From assembly GCF_000281085.1 (NCBI RefSeq), contig NZ_JH767540.1, positions 15,511 through 71,954 of the forward strand: a stretch of DNA of 56,444 bases, read 5' to 3'. Below the pieces are notes generated by a model. The model did not search any database. It was not told the DNA's origin and saw only the letters and a program-made list of their open reading frames with translations. Positions 29,601 to 39,021 of the stretch are shown in pieces. A program made the position numbers and the translations under genes. Positions within the stretch are counted from its first letter, which is position 1. The number at the start of each line of letters is the position of its first letter. The DNA comes from Catenovulum agarivorans YM01 (GTDB lineage Bacteria > Pseudomonadota > Gammaproteobacteria > Enterobacterales > Alteromonadaceae).

Positions 29601-31595
29601 CTACTGCTTTAAGATCAAACCATTAATTTTACGCCAATCAACCAATTTAAAGTTCTGCGGCTGCACCGGCATAATATTGCGACCATCTTGCACAACTAAA
29701 GCACCGAATGGATATAAATCTCCCAATGGCGCAGCAATTACAGCCAAACCATCAGTTTCCGAAGCACCATCTATACCCTTCAACACATCAGCGACAATAT
29801 TAAACTTAGCTACAACTTGCCCTTGGTTTGCATTTTTAGCTAAATCAAATACCACATAACTATCATCACCTTGGCTCGAAGCAACTAAGTATTTTTCCGA
29901 GCGATTATTTGGCGCATACAAAGACAGGCCTTCAACATCATCCACCAACACATCACCATCTACTTGATAAAACGGTTCTAATTTTGTGCCAGCATCAGGT
30001 TCAGCACCTATAGTCCAAATGCCCCAATCTTCTTCACCTAGATACAAAGTTTGCGTTTGTGCATCAGCCACACAGCCTTCAGGTTGGCTCTCCACTTTAA
30101 ACTCACGCACTAACTTGCCTGTTACTTGGCTAGCAGAAAAGTCCAATTGGTATTGATGATAAACACCACTTTCGTCATTAATAAAAACAAAATAATCCCC
30201 CGTTATCGGCGACTGATATTGGCATAAACCATATACATCTGGCAGGCTGGTTGGCACATTCGCTAGCTCAGAAATATCGCCAGAGCGCGTAATTTTATAG
30301 ACAGTGATACTGTTGTAAGTACGGTTACTGGCTGTGGCAAAATCAAAATTTTCGCCGTTAAACTCAGCGCCGTAGCTAACATCAATATTGTTAATACGGC
30401 CAGATGCTATTGTCTCAACCAACTCCCCTGCTAAGTTGTAAGCATTTAAACCATATCTTTTATCTGTCGTTAGAATTAAGCTGTCTGCACTATTGTTTGA
30501 GTTTAACCAAATTTCAGGATCGTCCGCTGCATCACCAAAACGTGCAACAGGTGCAGTTTGCATATCAGCAGTTAGCTGCGATGCACCTTGTTTAGCCATG
30601 CTTTTGTCTGCAACCGTAAGTGGCAATACTGCCGAATAATATGCCCCCGATTCATCATCATAAAAAGCCGCTAGCCAGTTATTATCCGTAGTTTGTTTTG
30701 CATCTATACTTTCAATTGTGAAACCAGCAACTGAATATACTTGTGCTAAATGCTTGCTGCCATCAGTCTGGTAGTGCTGAATTTGTTCAGCTTCTGGTAA
30801 CGCAACTAACAAGCTGCCATCTGGCAGTAAACTGATATCTTTAATTTCACCGTGAATTTGGCCAAATGGTGCAACTAAGGCAATTGGCGAGCGCGATAAT
30901 TCTTTTTCAGGATTGGTCGGATACGCCCACACACCTATAGTTTCTTCTGCAACATAAACTTGTTGTTTAATATCGTCGACTACACAAGCGCCAGCGCCCG
31001 GAGGCGCAGAAAAGCTGCGCACTAATACATTGCTTGCTTGTTCATTTGGCTGATTAAGATAAACAATACGTTGTTCAACTTGCTGCTGAGCAGTTAACCA
31101 AAAACTGGTTAACTGGCCATTATGATAAGCCAAACATTGGTTATCAATAACGCTGGTTTCAGGCTTAATAGTATTTAACAAAGTAATTTTATGTGCTTGT
31201 GCGTTGGCAGCTAGTGCAACTTTAAACAACAAAAACTGGCCTGCTTCTTTATCTACACTGCTGACAAACCATGTATTCTTATCTAATTGGCGAATATCTA
31301 ACGACTCAAAGTTACCTGCATGATTTTGTACCATTTCGCCTTGTTGATTAATTAACATTAACCCGAAGTTTTCGCTGTTGGCTAACCAAGTTTCTTGATT
31401 AAGCTGAATAACCTTTTGGCCGTTTAATTTGTCGTGATGAAAAATTTGCTCTGGTGCTTTTGCTAACGCCTTTACAGCTGAATGTGTAGGTGTTTCCGTA
31501 GCCGATTGACAAGCTGTTAAAGCGAAAACAGCAGCTGTGATAACAATCGAAACCTTAGCTAATTTATTGTGGGCAAGCTGATTAAAATATTGCAT
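29601..31595 (-). CDS. Two-domain beta-propeller phytase (3-phytase), lipoprotein
   Basis: 664 residues from the ATG at 31593-31595, giving a clean signal sequence and lipobox LTAC; the upstream in-frame ATG adds 13 polar residues before it. Two beta-propeller phytase repeats: a divergent N-terminal one (about 40-320) and a C-terminal one with the family core, DAADDPEIWLN, SLILTTDKRYGLNAYNLAG, GRINNIDVSYGAEF, ASNRTYNSITVY and EGLSLY. Dual-domain BPPs use the complete C-terminal domain for Ca2+-dependent phytate hydrolysis and the incomplete N-terminal domain to assist. It is the last gene of the receptor-phosphatase-phytase operon, 65 bases after the acid phosphatase gene. It would release phosphate from phytate at the cell surface. 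Confidence 0.88.
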   Translation of the reverse strand: MQYFNQLAHNKLAKVSIVITAAVFALTACQSATETPTHSAVKALAKAPEQIFHHDKLNGQKVIQLNQETWLANSENFGLMLINQQGEMVQNHAGNFESLDIRQLDKNTWFVSSVDKEAGQFLLFKVALAANAQAHKITLLNTIKPETSVIDNQCLAYHNGQLTSFWLTAQQQVEQRIVYLNQPNEQASNVLVRSFSAPPGAGACVVDDIKQQVYVAEETIGVWAYPTNPEKELSRSPIALVAPFGQIHGEIKDISLLPDGSLLVALPEAEQIQHYQTDGSKHLAQVYSVAGFTIESIDAKQTTDNNWLAAFYDDESGAYYSAVLPLTVADKSMAKQGASQLTADMQTAPVARFGDAADDPEIWLNSNNSADSLILTTDKRYGLNAYNLAGELVETIASGRINNIDVSYGAEFNGENFDFATASNRTYNSITVYKITRSGDISELANVPTSLPDVYGLCQYQSPITGDYFVFINDESGVYHQYQLDFSASQVTGKLVREFKVESQPEGCVADAQTQTLYLGEEDWGIWTIGAEPDAGTKLEPFYQVDGDVLVDDVEGLSLYAPNNRSEKYLVASSQGDDSYVVFDLAKNANQGQVVAKFNIVADVLKGIDGASETDGLAVIAAPLGDLYPFGALVVQDGRNIMPVQPQNFKLVDWRKINGLILKQ

Positions 31596-31660
31596 GTTAT
31601 TACTCTTACTAAATTCTTGCGGGCAATTAGCCAAACATTCGGCTAATTGCTGTTTGATAA

Positions 31661-32641
31661 TTATTTTGTCACTGGGTGTGCTATGTCTTTGTTATATAAA
31701 ACTTGACCTTCAGCACTAACCATTTGAATTAACATTGAGTTTTGTCTAAGCGACACTGCAGTAACCCCAGCGGTTGCTTTGGCAAATTGAGTAAATTCGC
31801 GTGGTTTAACATGACGCACGGCAGAGCCAGCACCCGAGATAAAATGGTGGACTGTGGTGCCTTGTGGTTGGTTGTGTTGCAAATCATGTTCATGGCCTGC
31901 GAAATAAGCATTTACCTGATACCTCTCCATTAACGGCTCTAATTTGCGTCTAACCGAGTCGGTTTTGCCATAACGTTTGCCGCTGGAATACATAGGGTGA
32001 TGACCAATTACAATAATCCATCTGTCATCTGAGCCTTTCAGTTGCTGTTCAAACCAATCAAGTTGTTGCTGACTATTCTGCGAGCGCACAGTTAGATATT
32101 TGTCTTCTGTATGATATTTATCTTCAAACGGGCTGGTATCTAAAAATATCAACAACAAAGTATCGTTCGAATCATTCAGCTGCATACGCTTGCTGTAATA
32201 CCGAGCAGGCATATTCCAGCGCTGACTGACTCGGGTATAGTCAATTTGCGCTTGCACATTACCGCGGTAATCGTGGTTACCTAAAACTAGATACCAAGGC
32301 TCAAATAAATGAGGGCCGGAATAAATATCTTCGTACGACGACTTCAAATAGGGATCATTTACGCTCGCCACACCATCTGGATAAAAGTTATCGCCAGTCG
32401 ACAAAATAAACTCGCCGTCTAACCAATACATTAAATTATCCATTTGTTCAGCTACGGCTTTTTGTTGAAAGTGGCCATTGCGCCCCCAATCACCAACCAC
32501 CAAAAAATTCAGCGCTTGTTCGTCAACTTTAAGATCAGTAATTAAATGTTGCTGATACCAAGTTTCATCTTTAAATACTTGATTTGACAGCGCCACTGGC
32601 GCTGTCAAACAAGTTACTGCTAAAAGTAACCACTTAATCAT
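31661..32641 (-). CDS. Purple-acid-phosphatase-like metallophosphoesterase, exported
   Basis: 326 residues with a signal peptide (1-19, ending ALS). All five metallophosphoesterase blocks are seen: GDWG (about 50), GDNFY (about 82), GNHDYRG (about 121), GHHPMYSSG (about 210) and GHEHDLQH (about 248), the pattern of ACP5-type (tartrate-resistant) acid phosphatases with a dinuclear metal site. It likely hydrolyses phosphomonoesters in the periplasm or outside. The ATG overlaps the receptor stop codon by one base (TAATG), so translation is coupled. Its position between a TonB receptor and a phytase supports a role in organic phosphorus use. Confidence 0.9.
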   Translation of the reverse strand: MIKWLLLAVTCLTAPVALSNQVFKDETWYQQHLITDLKVDEQALNFLVVGDWGRNGHFQQKAVAEQMDNLMYWLDGEFILSTGDNFYPDGVASVNDPYLKSSYEDIYSGPHLFEPWYLVLGNHDYRGNVQAQIDYTRVSQRWNMPARYYSKRMQLNDSNDTLLLIFLDTSPFEDKYHTEDKYLTVRSQNSQQQLDWFEQQLKGSDDRWIIVIGHHPMYSSGKRYGKTDSVRRKLEPLMERYQVNAYFAGHEHDLQHNQPQGTTVHHFISGAGSAVRHVKPREFTQFAKATAGVTAVSLRQNSMLIQMVSAEGQVLYNKDIAHPVTK

Positions 32642-35352
32642 TAGAACGACGCCCAGCTAAAGCCAAGTTGGAAGGTGCGGCCATAACTTTCGTACTGTGC
32701 ATTTTGATTGCGGTTATCAAAATAGTGGTACATTGGCTCGTCGTTGATATTTACTGCATTAAAGTAAATATGCGTTTGTTGGTTAATGTAGTACTTACCA
32801 CTGAAATCTAGTTGGGTGTGTGCATCTTCATAACGCAACATACCGTCATCAATTTCTTCTAGGTTTTTGCTTTTGTATACGCTGGTTAAACGCAAACTAA
32901 CAGTGTCGTTTTCAAAACCTAGCGTGAAGTTAGCAATAGTGTCTGACTGGTTAGGTAATTGAGTTTCAAATACTTCACCGTCAATAATTGTGGTGGCTTC
33001 TGAATCGGTCAAAGTGGCATTGGCAGCTAACAATAAACCTGAATCAAAACTTTTAACCCATGCAAGTTCAACACCGTGTAACTTAGCGCTTTGACCATTA
33101 ATAGGTTGGAATACTTCATCGTAACCTTGCCACTCGCTAGTACCAGCTACGTCAACCACAATAACAAAGTTGTCGATAGATTTATGGAAATAACCCGCCG
33201 ACAACACACCAATGTGGCCAGGGTAATATTCAAGTGACAAGTCAAAGTTGTCTGAGAAATATGGTTTTAAGCTTGGGTTGCCTGCTTCGGCTTCGCGCTC
33301 TGTTTCAAACTCACCATCGTCATTTCTTTCAGTTGAACTTTCAATAATTTGATAAGCGCCTACATCTTCAAATTTAGGACGAGCTAAAGTTTGTGTATAT
33401 GCAGCACGGGCAATTAACTTATCCGAAAATTGATATTTTAAGTTAACACTCGGTAGTAACTTACTGTAGTCTTGCTCGCTGTTCCAAGCTTGGGTATCAA
33501 CATATTCTTCGTCTTCATCAACACCATCTACTACAACAACTTCTTCAATAACTTCAACTCTATTTCCGGCAGTTGAAAATTCAGTTTGTTCGTAACGTAA
33601 ACCTGCAACCACACTTAACTGACCAATATCAAATTTTGCCATAGCGTAAGCGGCAAAAATGTCCTCGTTAATGGTATATGAAGCACCCTCTGTTTCAGCT
33701 TGTGAATCTAACTCAACTTTTTCAAAACCTGCTTTATTTTGTTTGGTAAAGTTGCGCAATGCTTGTCTATTTAAACCAGGGCCAAAATCGCCTAACGACC
33801 AATCAGGTGTTGCAGTTGCAAAATCTGTTGGGTTAAACGCATCAAAACCGTCGTCAAAAATATCGATAATAGCTCGGGTGTTTTTTTCACGTTGGCGATA
33901 TTTCACACCCGTTTTAAATTCGTAAGCTGTGTCACCAACTAGTAACTTTTTCGTCAGATCTAATTTAAAACTCGTCTCTTCATCTTCAGCAAAATCTGAC
34001 TCGTCTGATACTTCATCTAACTCATAATTCGCAAAATCATGAACATCCGCGCCTTGGCTAATCTGCGGAATTTGTCCTTGCATATCAGAATCAAAAGTTA
34101 AACCTTCACCTTTAATTGTGTAATACAACGCATTCGGGTTTTCTTCTTCAGCTTTTGAATAACCCACTTGGTAGTTCACCGTTAAGCTATCTAATTGGTG
34201 TTCACCACCTGCGGTTAAGCTGATAATTTGTTGCGTTTCTTTTCTGTCTTTGGTTGCGCGCTCAATTTCACCTTCGTCGTCAAATACAAAAGTATTGCTT
34301 AAGCGATATTCGTCATCGCTAAATTCACTAAACAAGCTGCGAACAAAATATTGGTTATTAAAATCTGGGCGATAATCTAAGTTAACCGCTGCACCTAAAC
34401 GCTCACGGGTAATTGAATAGAATCTTTGTTCAATTTCATCATCGCCATTGCTTTCAATATTGTCAGAGCCAAATTCGCGATCTGAATATGAAAGTGCTGC
34501 AGCTACGGCAAAAGTATCATCAAAAATATCTGTGTAACTTGCTGATACTTTTGGGCTCTTGCTATCACGCAATTGGTTTTGCGCCATTTCCGCAGAAAAC
34601 GTAATACTTTGTTGCGCGCGGTCAAAACCACTTAGGCTTTTAACTTCAATTGAACCACCAATAGCGTCAGCGTCCATATCCGGCGTAACAGATTTTGAAA
34701 CTTCTAAACCACCGACTAAGTTTGATGGGATCACATCTAATGCAACTGAACGCACACCCGACTCAGGTGACGGCACGTTTAAACCATTAATAGTCACGTT
34801 ATTTAAGTTAGGATCGATACCACGAATACCAACAAAACGCCCTTCACCTTGGTCACGCTCAATAAACATACCCGGTAAACGTTGCAAAGCTTCAGAAACG
34901 TTTTGGTCTGGGAATTGACCAATGGCATCAGCAGAGACTATCGACTTAATGCTATCCGCATTTTTCTGCGCGTTAATTGCACCAGCTTGACCAGCACGCT
35001 GCGCGTAGACAACTATATCTTCTAATTGAGCTTGTTCCGAAAATGTTAGGTTTTGTTCAACCGTACCCGTTTGGTTAACAGTCACAGTTGTTTCGCTGCT
35101 ACCTGCACCTATATATTCAACAACCACTTTATATTCGCCTGCTGGCAAATTGGCGAAACGATACACACCAGACTGGTCTGTTGTTGTAACCAAATCTAGC
35201 TCAGCTATGCTGACTTTAGCTCCCTTGTATAACTGTGAACCATTTGCATCAGTTACTTTACCAACTAACCCACCTGCAGTTGCTGAAACCGAAGTTAATG
35301 CAGCAGCAATTGCAGTTGTTAGCGCGAGTTTATTAAAATATTTTTTGCTCAT
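32641..35352 (-). CDS. TonB-dependent receptor of the phosphatase/phytase operon
   Basis: 903 residues from the ATG at 35350-35352, chosen because the signal peptide (KYFNKLALTTAIAAALTSVSATA) follows directly; 13 upstream codons are open. An N-terminal CarboxypepD_reg-like domain (about 27-110; GLVGKVTDANG, GVYRFANLPAGEYKVVVEYIG), plug domain with VSEALQRLPGMFIERDQGEGRFVGIRG-type segments, then a 22-strand barrel ending FQLGFSWASF with the terminal Phe. It resembles the TonB-Xanth-Caul class. The substrate is unknown; by context, a phosphorylated compound such as inositol phosphates or their breakdown products. A Pho-box-like site lies about 85-100 bases upstream. Confidence 0.92.
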   Translation of the reverse strand: MSKKYFNKLALTTAIAAALTSVSATAGGLVGKVTDANGSQLYKGAKVSIAELDLVTTTDQSGVYRFANLPAGEYKVVVEYIGAGSSETTVTVNQTGTVEQNLTFSEQAQLEDIVVYAQRAGQAGAINAQKNADSIKSIVSADAIGQFPDQNVSEALQRLPGMFIERDQGEGRFVGIRGIDPNLNNVTINGLNVPSPESGVRSVALDVIPSNLVGGLEVSKSVTPDMDADAIGGSIEVKSLSGFDRAQQSITFSAEMAQNQLRDSKSPKVSASYTDIFDDTFAVAAALSYSDREFGSDNIESNGDDEIEQRFYSITRERLGAAVNLDYRPDFNNQYFVRSLFSEFSDDEYRLSNTFVFDDEGEIERATKDRKETQQIISLTAGGEHQLDSLTVNYQVGYSKAEEENPNALYYTIKGEGLTFDSDMQGQIPQISQGADVHDFANYELDEVSDESDFAEDEETSFKLDLTKKLLVGDTAYEFKTGVKYRQREKNTRAIIDIFDDGFDAFNPTDFATATPDWSLGDFGPGLNRQALRNFTKQNKAGFEKVELDSQAETEGASYTINEDIFAAYAMAKFDIGQLSVVAGLRYEQTEFSTAGNRVEVIEEVVVVDGVDEDEEYVDTQAWNSEQDYSKLLPSVNLKYQFSDKLIARAAYTQTLARPKFEDVGAYQIIESSTERNDDGEFETEREAEAGNPSLKPYFSDNFDLSLEYYPGHIGVLSAGYFHKSIDNFVIVVDVAGTSEWQGYDEVFQPINGQSAKLHGVELAWVKSFDSGLLLAANATLTDSEATTIIDGEVFETQLPNQSDTIANFTLGFENDTVSLRLTSVYKSKNLEEIDDGMLRYEDAHTQLDFSGKYYINQQTHIYFNAVNINDEPMYHYFDNRNQNAQYESYGRTFQLGFSWASF

Positions 35353-35704
35353 TTTTAGCGCGTTCCATAAATGTATTAAACAGTGAATCAAACAATCAAT
35401 TTGTGCGCATTTAAAAAGTGTTCGGCAAACTTTGCTGTGAATGTTTTATGACAATAGGTCAATTAATCGCGCTGATAGCTGCTGACAATACCCTTTGTTA
35501 GTAAATTTGACCTGATATCACCCCAAATAAAAACCATATAAATCAACAAATTAAAATATCTCATTAATTAAAACAGTTCTAATCAAGTAAAAACAACAGG
35601 CTTTGGGCTAAATTGGCTGAGCCAAATTGACCCTTTTAACTGACAGCAGTTTAAGTTAGTTTCTGCAGCAAATAACTTAAGCTCAGCAAAACTAAATACT
35701 CGCT
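35353..35704. other. Divergent promoter region, TonB receptor versus GGDEF gene
   Basis: 352 bases without a gene. It holds the Pho-box-like sequence at 35437-35454 and AT-rich DNA near 35520-35600 that probably contains promoters. No RNA gene or long repeat was seen. Confidence 0.5.
35437..35454 (-). promoter_or_regulatory. Pho-box-like sequence upstream of the receptor operon
   Basis: Minus strand TTGTCAT-AAAA-CATTCAC: two 7-base units separated by 4 A, against the PhoB consensus CTGTCAT-4-CTGTCAY. Six of seven and five of seven bases match. It lies 85-102 bases before the chosen start. A second, weaker 7-4-7 pair occurs at 35471-35488. Confidence 0.5.
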
Positions 35705-36586
35705 ATGGATTTTTTATTTTTAAAACGGCACTACAAAATTGTTGCCGCAATTTTTATCACAGTTGCTGCACTATTAACTGCCGTGTTTACTCAAGGCCAG
35801 TTGAAAAGTGGCCAAACGACCGACTGGTTAGATGTATTAGGTGAAGGTGGCATATTTGTTATGACAGCTGTGTGGTTGTTTTTTCTGCTTGCCAGTCGCC
35901 CAGCAGGTAAAGTGACCTATTTATTGTCGATTGGGCTAACCTGCTTTTTATGCTCCAGCTTGCTCGATTTAACCGACGAATTTGTCAGCTATCCAAGCAA
36001 AGAATTCTGGTTGTATTGGATAGAGTCATTGCCCGCGCTAGTTGGTATGGTATTAATGACTTGGGGTTTATACCAATGGCACCACGAACAACTTAAACTG
36101 CACAAACAACTGAGCCGCCGCGAAGCCTTTTACCGCGAGCATAGCCAAATAGATTACATTACCCAATTGTATAGTGCCGACTATATGCGCGACCATTTAA
36201 GCCAATTAATCGCCGAGCAACAAAGTTATGCACTGGCTATGTTAGATATTCGCAATTTTGCTGACTTTAACCGCAGTTATTCAACCCAAGATGGCGACAG
36301 GCTGCTGCGCGAAGTGGCTGATTTGATTGTGATGAATTTACGTACCGCTGATCTAGCCTGCCGCTACGCTGGTGATCGTTTTATTATTGTGATGCCAAAT
36401 ACTGGGCTCGCCGAAGCGCAAGAAGTATGTGAACAAATTCAACAAGCGGTTAAGTCTCTAGCATTTAAACCTAATGGCAATAACAAAGCGGTTTACCATA
36501 AAATCGCTACAGCCGTGGTATTGTCAGAGCCTGAGCAGCAGCTTGAACAAGCAATTCGCCAAGTTAATTTAGCTTTGGAAAAATAA
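35705..36586 (+). CDS. Membrane GGDEF protein with degenerate active site
   Basis: 293 residues. Helices at about 10-28, 48-63, 71-88 and 102-122, then a short coiled segment and a GGDEF domain (130-290; DYITQLYSADYMRDHL, ALAMLDIRNFADFN). The signature loop reads AGDRF (about 222) instead of GGDEF: the third-position Asp is kept but the first Gly and the Glu are lost, so cyclase activity is doubtful. No RxxD inhibitory-site motif precedes it in the usual place. It ends 5 bases before the AraC gene, so the two form a unit. It may bind rather than make c-di-GMP. Confidence 0.8.
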   Translation: MDFLFLKRHYKIVAAIFITVAALLTAVFTQGQLKSGQTTDWLDVLGEGGIFVMTAVWLFFLLASRPAGKVTYLLSIGLTCFLCSSLLDLTDEFVSYPSKEFWLYWIESLPALVGMVLMTWGLYQWHHEQLKLHKQLSRREAFYREHSQIDYITQLYSADYMRDHLSQLIAEQQSYALAMLDIRNFADFNRSYSTQDGDRLLREVADLIVMNLRTADLACRYAGDRFIIVMPNTGLAEAQEVCEQIQQAVKSLAFKPNGNNKAVYHKIATAVVLSEPEQQLEQAIRQVNLALEK

Positions 36587-36591
36587 GCTAA

Positions 36592-37650
36592 ATGAAGCAA
36601 GCTGTAGCGCCAATAATTTATGCCGATAGCAAGTGTTTGCCACTGCAACATTTGCCGACCAGCATTATCGACCTAGCTTTATCTCGTGGGGTAAACCCAG
36701 AAAAGATATTGCGTGGTAGTGGTATATTTTTACAAGACTTAACCGCAGAAACAGCACCAGAAAAACAACTAACCAGCCCAGAACAAGTTATAAAATTATT
36801 AGACAAAGCCAAACAAAATATCTCCGGTTATGACTCAAGTTTTTTATTAGGCCAACGTTTATTGCCCGGTCAATACGGCGCTTTTTCTCAAGCAGTACAG
36901 CACGCTGCTAACTTAGCTGATTTATTTAAAGTATTTGCCCGCTACCAGAGTTTAATCAACCCGTTTATTGGTTGTGAATTACGTACAAGTCAGCAACAAA
37001 TACACCTGTATTTTTATGATGCAATAGGCCTAACTTCAGAACAATATATCTATCTGCTAGAAGTGACATTAACCGCATTAAATAGCTGTATAAAATACTT
37101 AACCAGCAGCAAAATAAAAATACACTATCAGTTTAAACATAGCCGCCCAAGGTATATTCAAGAATACGAAGAAAACTTAGGTTTTAACTTGGCCTTTGAC
37201 CAGCTTGCAGATGTGGTTAGCTTGGACAAAGTTAAACTTAAACAAAGCTTTAGATTTACCAGCCCAATAAAACAACAGCTAGCACTACAACATTTAGCAC
37301 AAACACCTGTCGCTCAGCCTTTTTTACAGCAGATGCGCAGCATAATTCAAACAAATCGCAGTTTAACGCTAGAAGAAGTCGCGCAGTTGTTGGACATGAG
37401 TCCTGCCAGCTTAAAGCGCAAATTGAAGCAACATAAAGCACGTTTTTTAGCCATTCAAGATGCCCAACAAAAAGAAAAGATTATTCATTGGCTACAATTT
37501 GCCAATTACACCAATGAAGAACTCGCCAACAAACTTGGGTTTAACGATTTAGCTAATTTTCGCCGTGCGTTTAAACGTTGGTTTAATATGACACCAACAG
37601 ACTACAAAAGTACTTATTTGAATAATCTTAATCAATTAAGTGAATCTTGA
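36592..37650 (+). CDS. AraC-family regulator with arabinose-binding-like N-domain
   Basis: 352 residues. Residues 20-210 match the AraC N-terminal type found in OruR/ArgR-like regulators (PF12625 style): LALSRGVNPEKIL, GQYGAFSQAVQHAANLADLF. The C-terminal two-HTH DNA-binding domain is at 240-340 (LTLEEVAQLLDMSPASLKRKL and NEELANKLGFNDLANFRRAFKRWFNMTPTDY). It lies 5 bases after the degenerate GGDEF gene and is probably translated with it. Target genes cannot be inferred; the pair might regulate itself or the adjacent receptor operon. Confidence 0.88.
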   Translation: MKQAVAPIIYADSKCLPLQHLPTSIIDLALSRGVNPEKILRGSGIFLQDLTAETAPEKQLTSPEQVIKLLDKAKQNISGYDSSFLLGQRLLPGQYGAFSQAVQHAANLADLFKVFARYQSLINPFIGCELRTSQQQIHLYFYDAIGLTSEQYIYLLEVTLTALNSCIKYLTSSKIKIHYQFKHSRPRYIQEYEENLGFNLAFDQLADVVSLDKVKLKQSFRFTSPIKQQLALQHLAQTPVAQPFLQQMRSIIQTNRSLTLEEVAQLLDMSPASLKRKLKQHKARFLAIQDAQQKEKIIHWLQFANYTNEELANKLGFNDLANFRRAFKRWFNMTPTDYKSTYLNNLNQLSES

Positions 37651-37820
37651 CTAAGTGTCAGTAATACATAGAATTATTGCCATGTTGCAAGGCTGACAGC
37701 CTGTATGGAAGTAAAACAATAAGCAAAGTGATTTGAAATGTCATAAAAGCCTGCCATGCTTATTAGACTAGATGTAACTTATTCTAGTGATTTGATAATT
37801 CCGTGCATATTAAGGCCACC

Positions 37821-38906
37821 ATGTTTATTCGCTTATTGAAAAACATTTTCACAAACAAACGAACCCAGCAGCAATCTACTGAGTTAGCCCCTGCGCAAAG
37901 CTCAACTAGCGACAATTTTCGCTTTTCGTCTCAGCTTGATTTAACCAAAGATCACAACAGCCAACTAGTAGACAACAGTCTGCAACACGCTGTTGATACC
38001 GCATTTTACGATTATTTATTGGGCGCGAGTGAACCACAATCAAAAATGACTGAGATGGAACAAACCATCTACAATCAAGTTGAACAACTGTTAGTCCAGC
38101 CCGATACAATTATCAACGAATTGCCTGCAATGCCACATTCAGTCGCCACTATGCTCTCCATGATGAATAATGACGACTTCAATACCCAAACACTGCTAGA
38201 CCTGATAAAGCAGGAGCCTGCAGTCTCAGCCGCGATTTTAGCTTTGGCCAATTCGCCCATGTTTCGCCGCTCGGAAAAACCTGTAGCTGGTTTAAAAAGC
38301 GCATTTGTTCAACTTGGTGCCAATGGCATAAAAGAATGTGTATTAATGAGTTTTATTAAACGCTTTAACCCTGCTGATGCGGGTTATTTTCAGTCGTTTG
38401 GTGAAAATTTGTGGGAGCATGCGCAGCAATCAGCGTTATTTTCAAAACAACTTGCGACTGAAGAATTAAACCCACAAGCGGGTAACCTAGCTTTTTTGGC
38501 CGGATTAATTAATCAACTCGGCAAGATGATTATTTTCCAATTAGTGGTAGATGCCTACAAAGTAGTGAATGCAGATGTTGAGCCTAATTCTTTTTTCATC
38601 AAAGCCATTATGCGCCAGCGTGGCAGTGAACTGATATTAGCCATAGCCAAACACTGGAACTTACCAAAAGCTTTGATTGACGCGTTGGAAGATCCAAAAC
38701 GTGTATATATGAGTTACGATTCAATTGCTGCATTTGTTAGCCAAGGTTCTACCATTAGCCAACTTGAATGTATCTGCCAAGCTGAATTATTGTCGTCTGA
38801 TATTTGCGTGCAATATGCCAATCAAAAGTTGATTTCACCTGAAGCATCCACTTTGTTATACGACGTATTAGGTGAAATTGAAAAAAATAAACAGAGTGAT
38901 GAGTAA
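37821..38906 (+). CDS. HDOD domain protein
   Basis: 361 residues from the ATG at 37821, which has AAGG 6 bases upstream; a GTG six codons earlier is less likely. Residues 20-90 are low-complexity, Gln/Ser-rich and probably disordered. HDOD domain at about 95-290: LPAMPHSVATMLSMM, LLDLIKQEPAVSAAILALAN, GLKSAFVQLGANGIKECVLMS, LAFLAGLINQLGKMII. No phosphatase or GGDEF domain is attached. It is related in domain but not in overall sequence to the HDOD gene at 3-4 kb. The 3' end lies inside its own terminator hairpin. Confidence 0.8.
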   Translation: MFIRLLKNIFTNKRTQQQSTELAPAQSSTSDNFRFSSQLDLTKDHNSQLVDNSLQHAVDTAFYDYLLGASEPQSKMTEMEQTIYNQVEQLLVQPDTIINELPAMPHSVATMLSMMNNDDFNTQTLLDLIKQEPAVSAAILALANSPMFRRSEKPVAGLKSAFVQLGANGIKECVLMSFIKRFNPADAGYFQSFGENLWEHAQQSALFSKQLATEELNPQAGNLAFLAGLINQLGKMIIFQLVVDAYKVVNADVEPNSFFIKAIMRQRGSELILAIAKHWNLPKALIDALEDPKRVYMSYDSIAAFVSQGSTISQLECICQAELLSSDICVQYANQKLISPEASTLLYDVLGEIEKNKQSDE

Positions 38907-38929
38907 TATCGTCACTCTGTTTATTTTTT
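38884..38929 (+). terminator. Terminator overlapping the end of the HDOD gene
   Basis: AAAATAAACAGAGTGA (38884-38899) pairs with TCACTCTGTTTATTTT (38912-38927), a 16-bp stem whose loop holds the stop codon. It is followed by TTTG. The left arm encodes the last residues (KNKQSDE), an economical overlap of coding and termination signals. Confidence 0.9.
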
Positions 38930-39021
38930 GACTCAGTCAGTTTTTCCTTGCTTGACGATTAATTCTGCTCAAACAATGAAAGCAATTGGGCTGGGTTAAA
39001 AACGGCAAGTTCACCAAAAGC

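Noticed and set aside
35471-35488. Second Pho box
   Set aside because: The 7-4-7 spacing is present but the second unit matches the consensus poorly.
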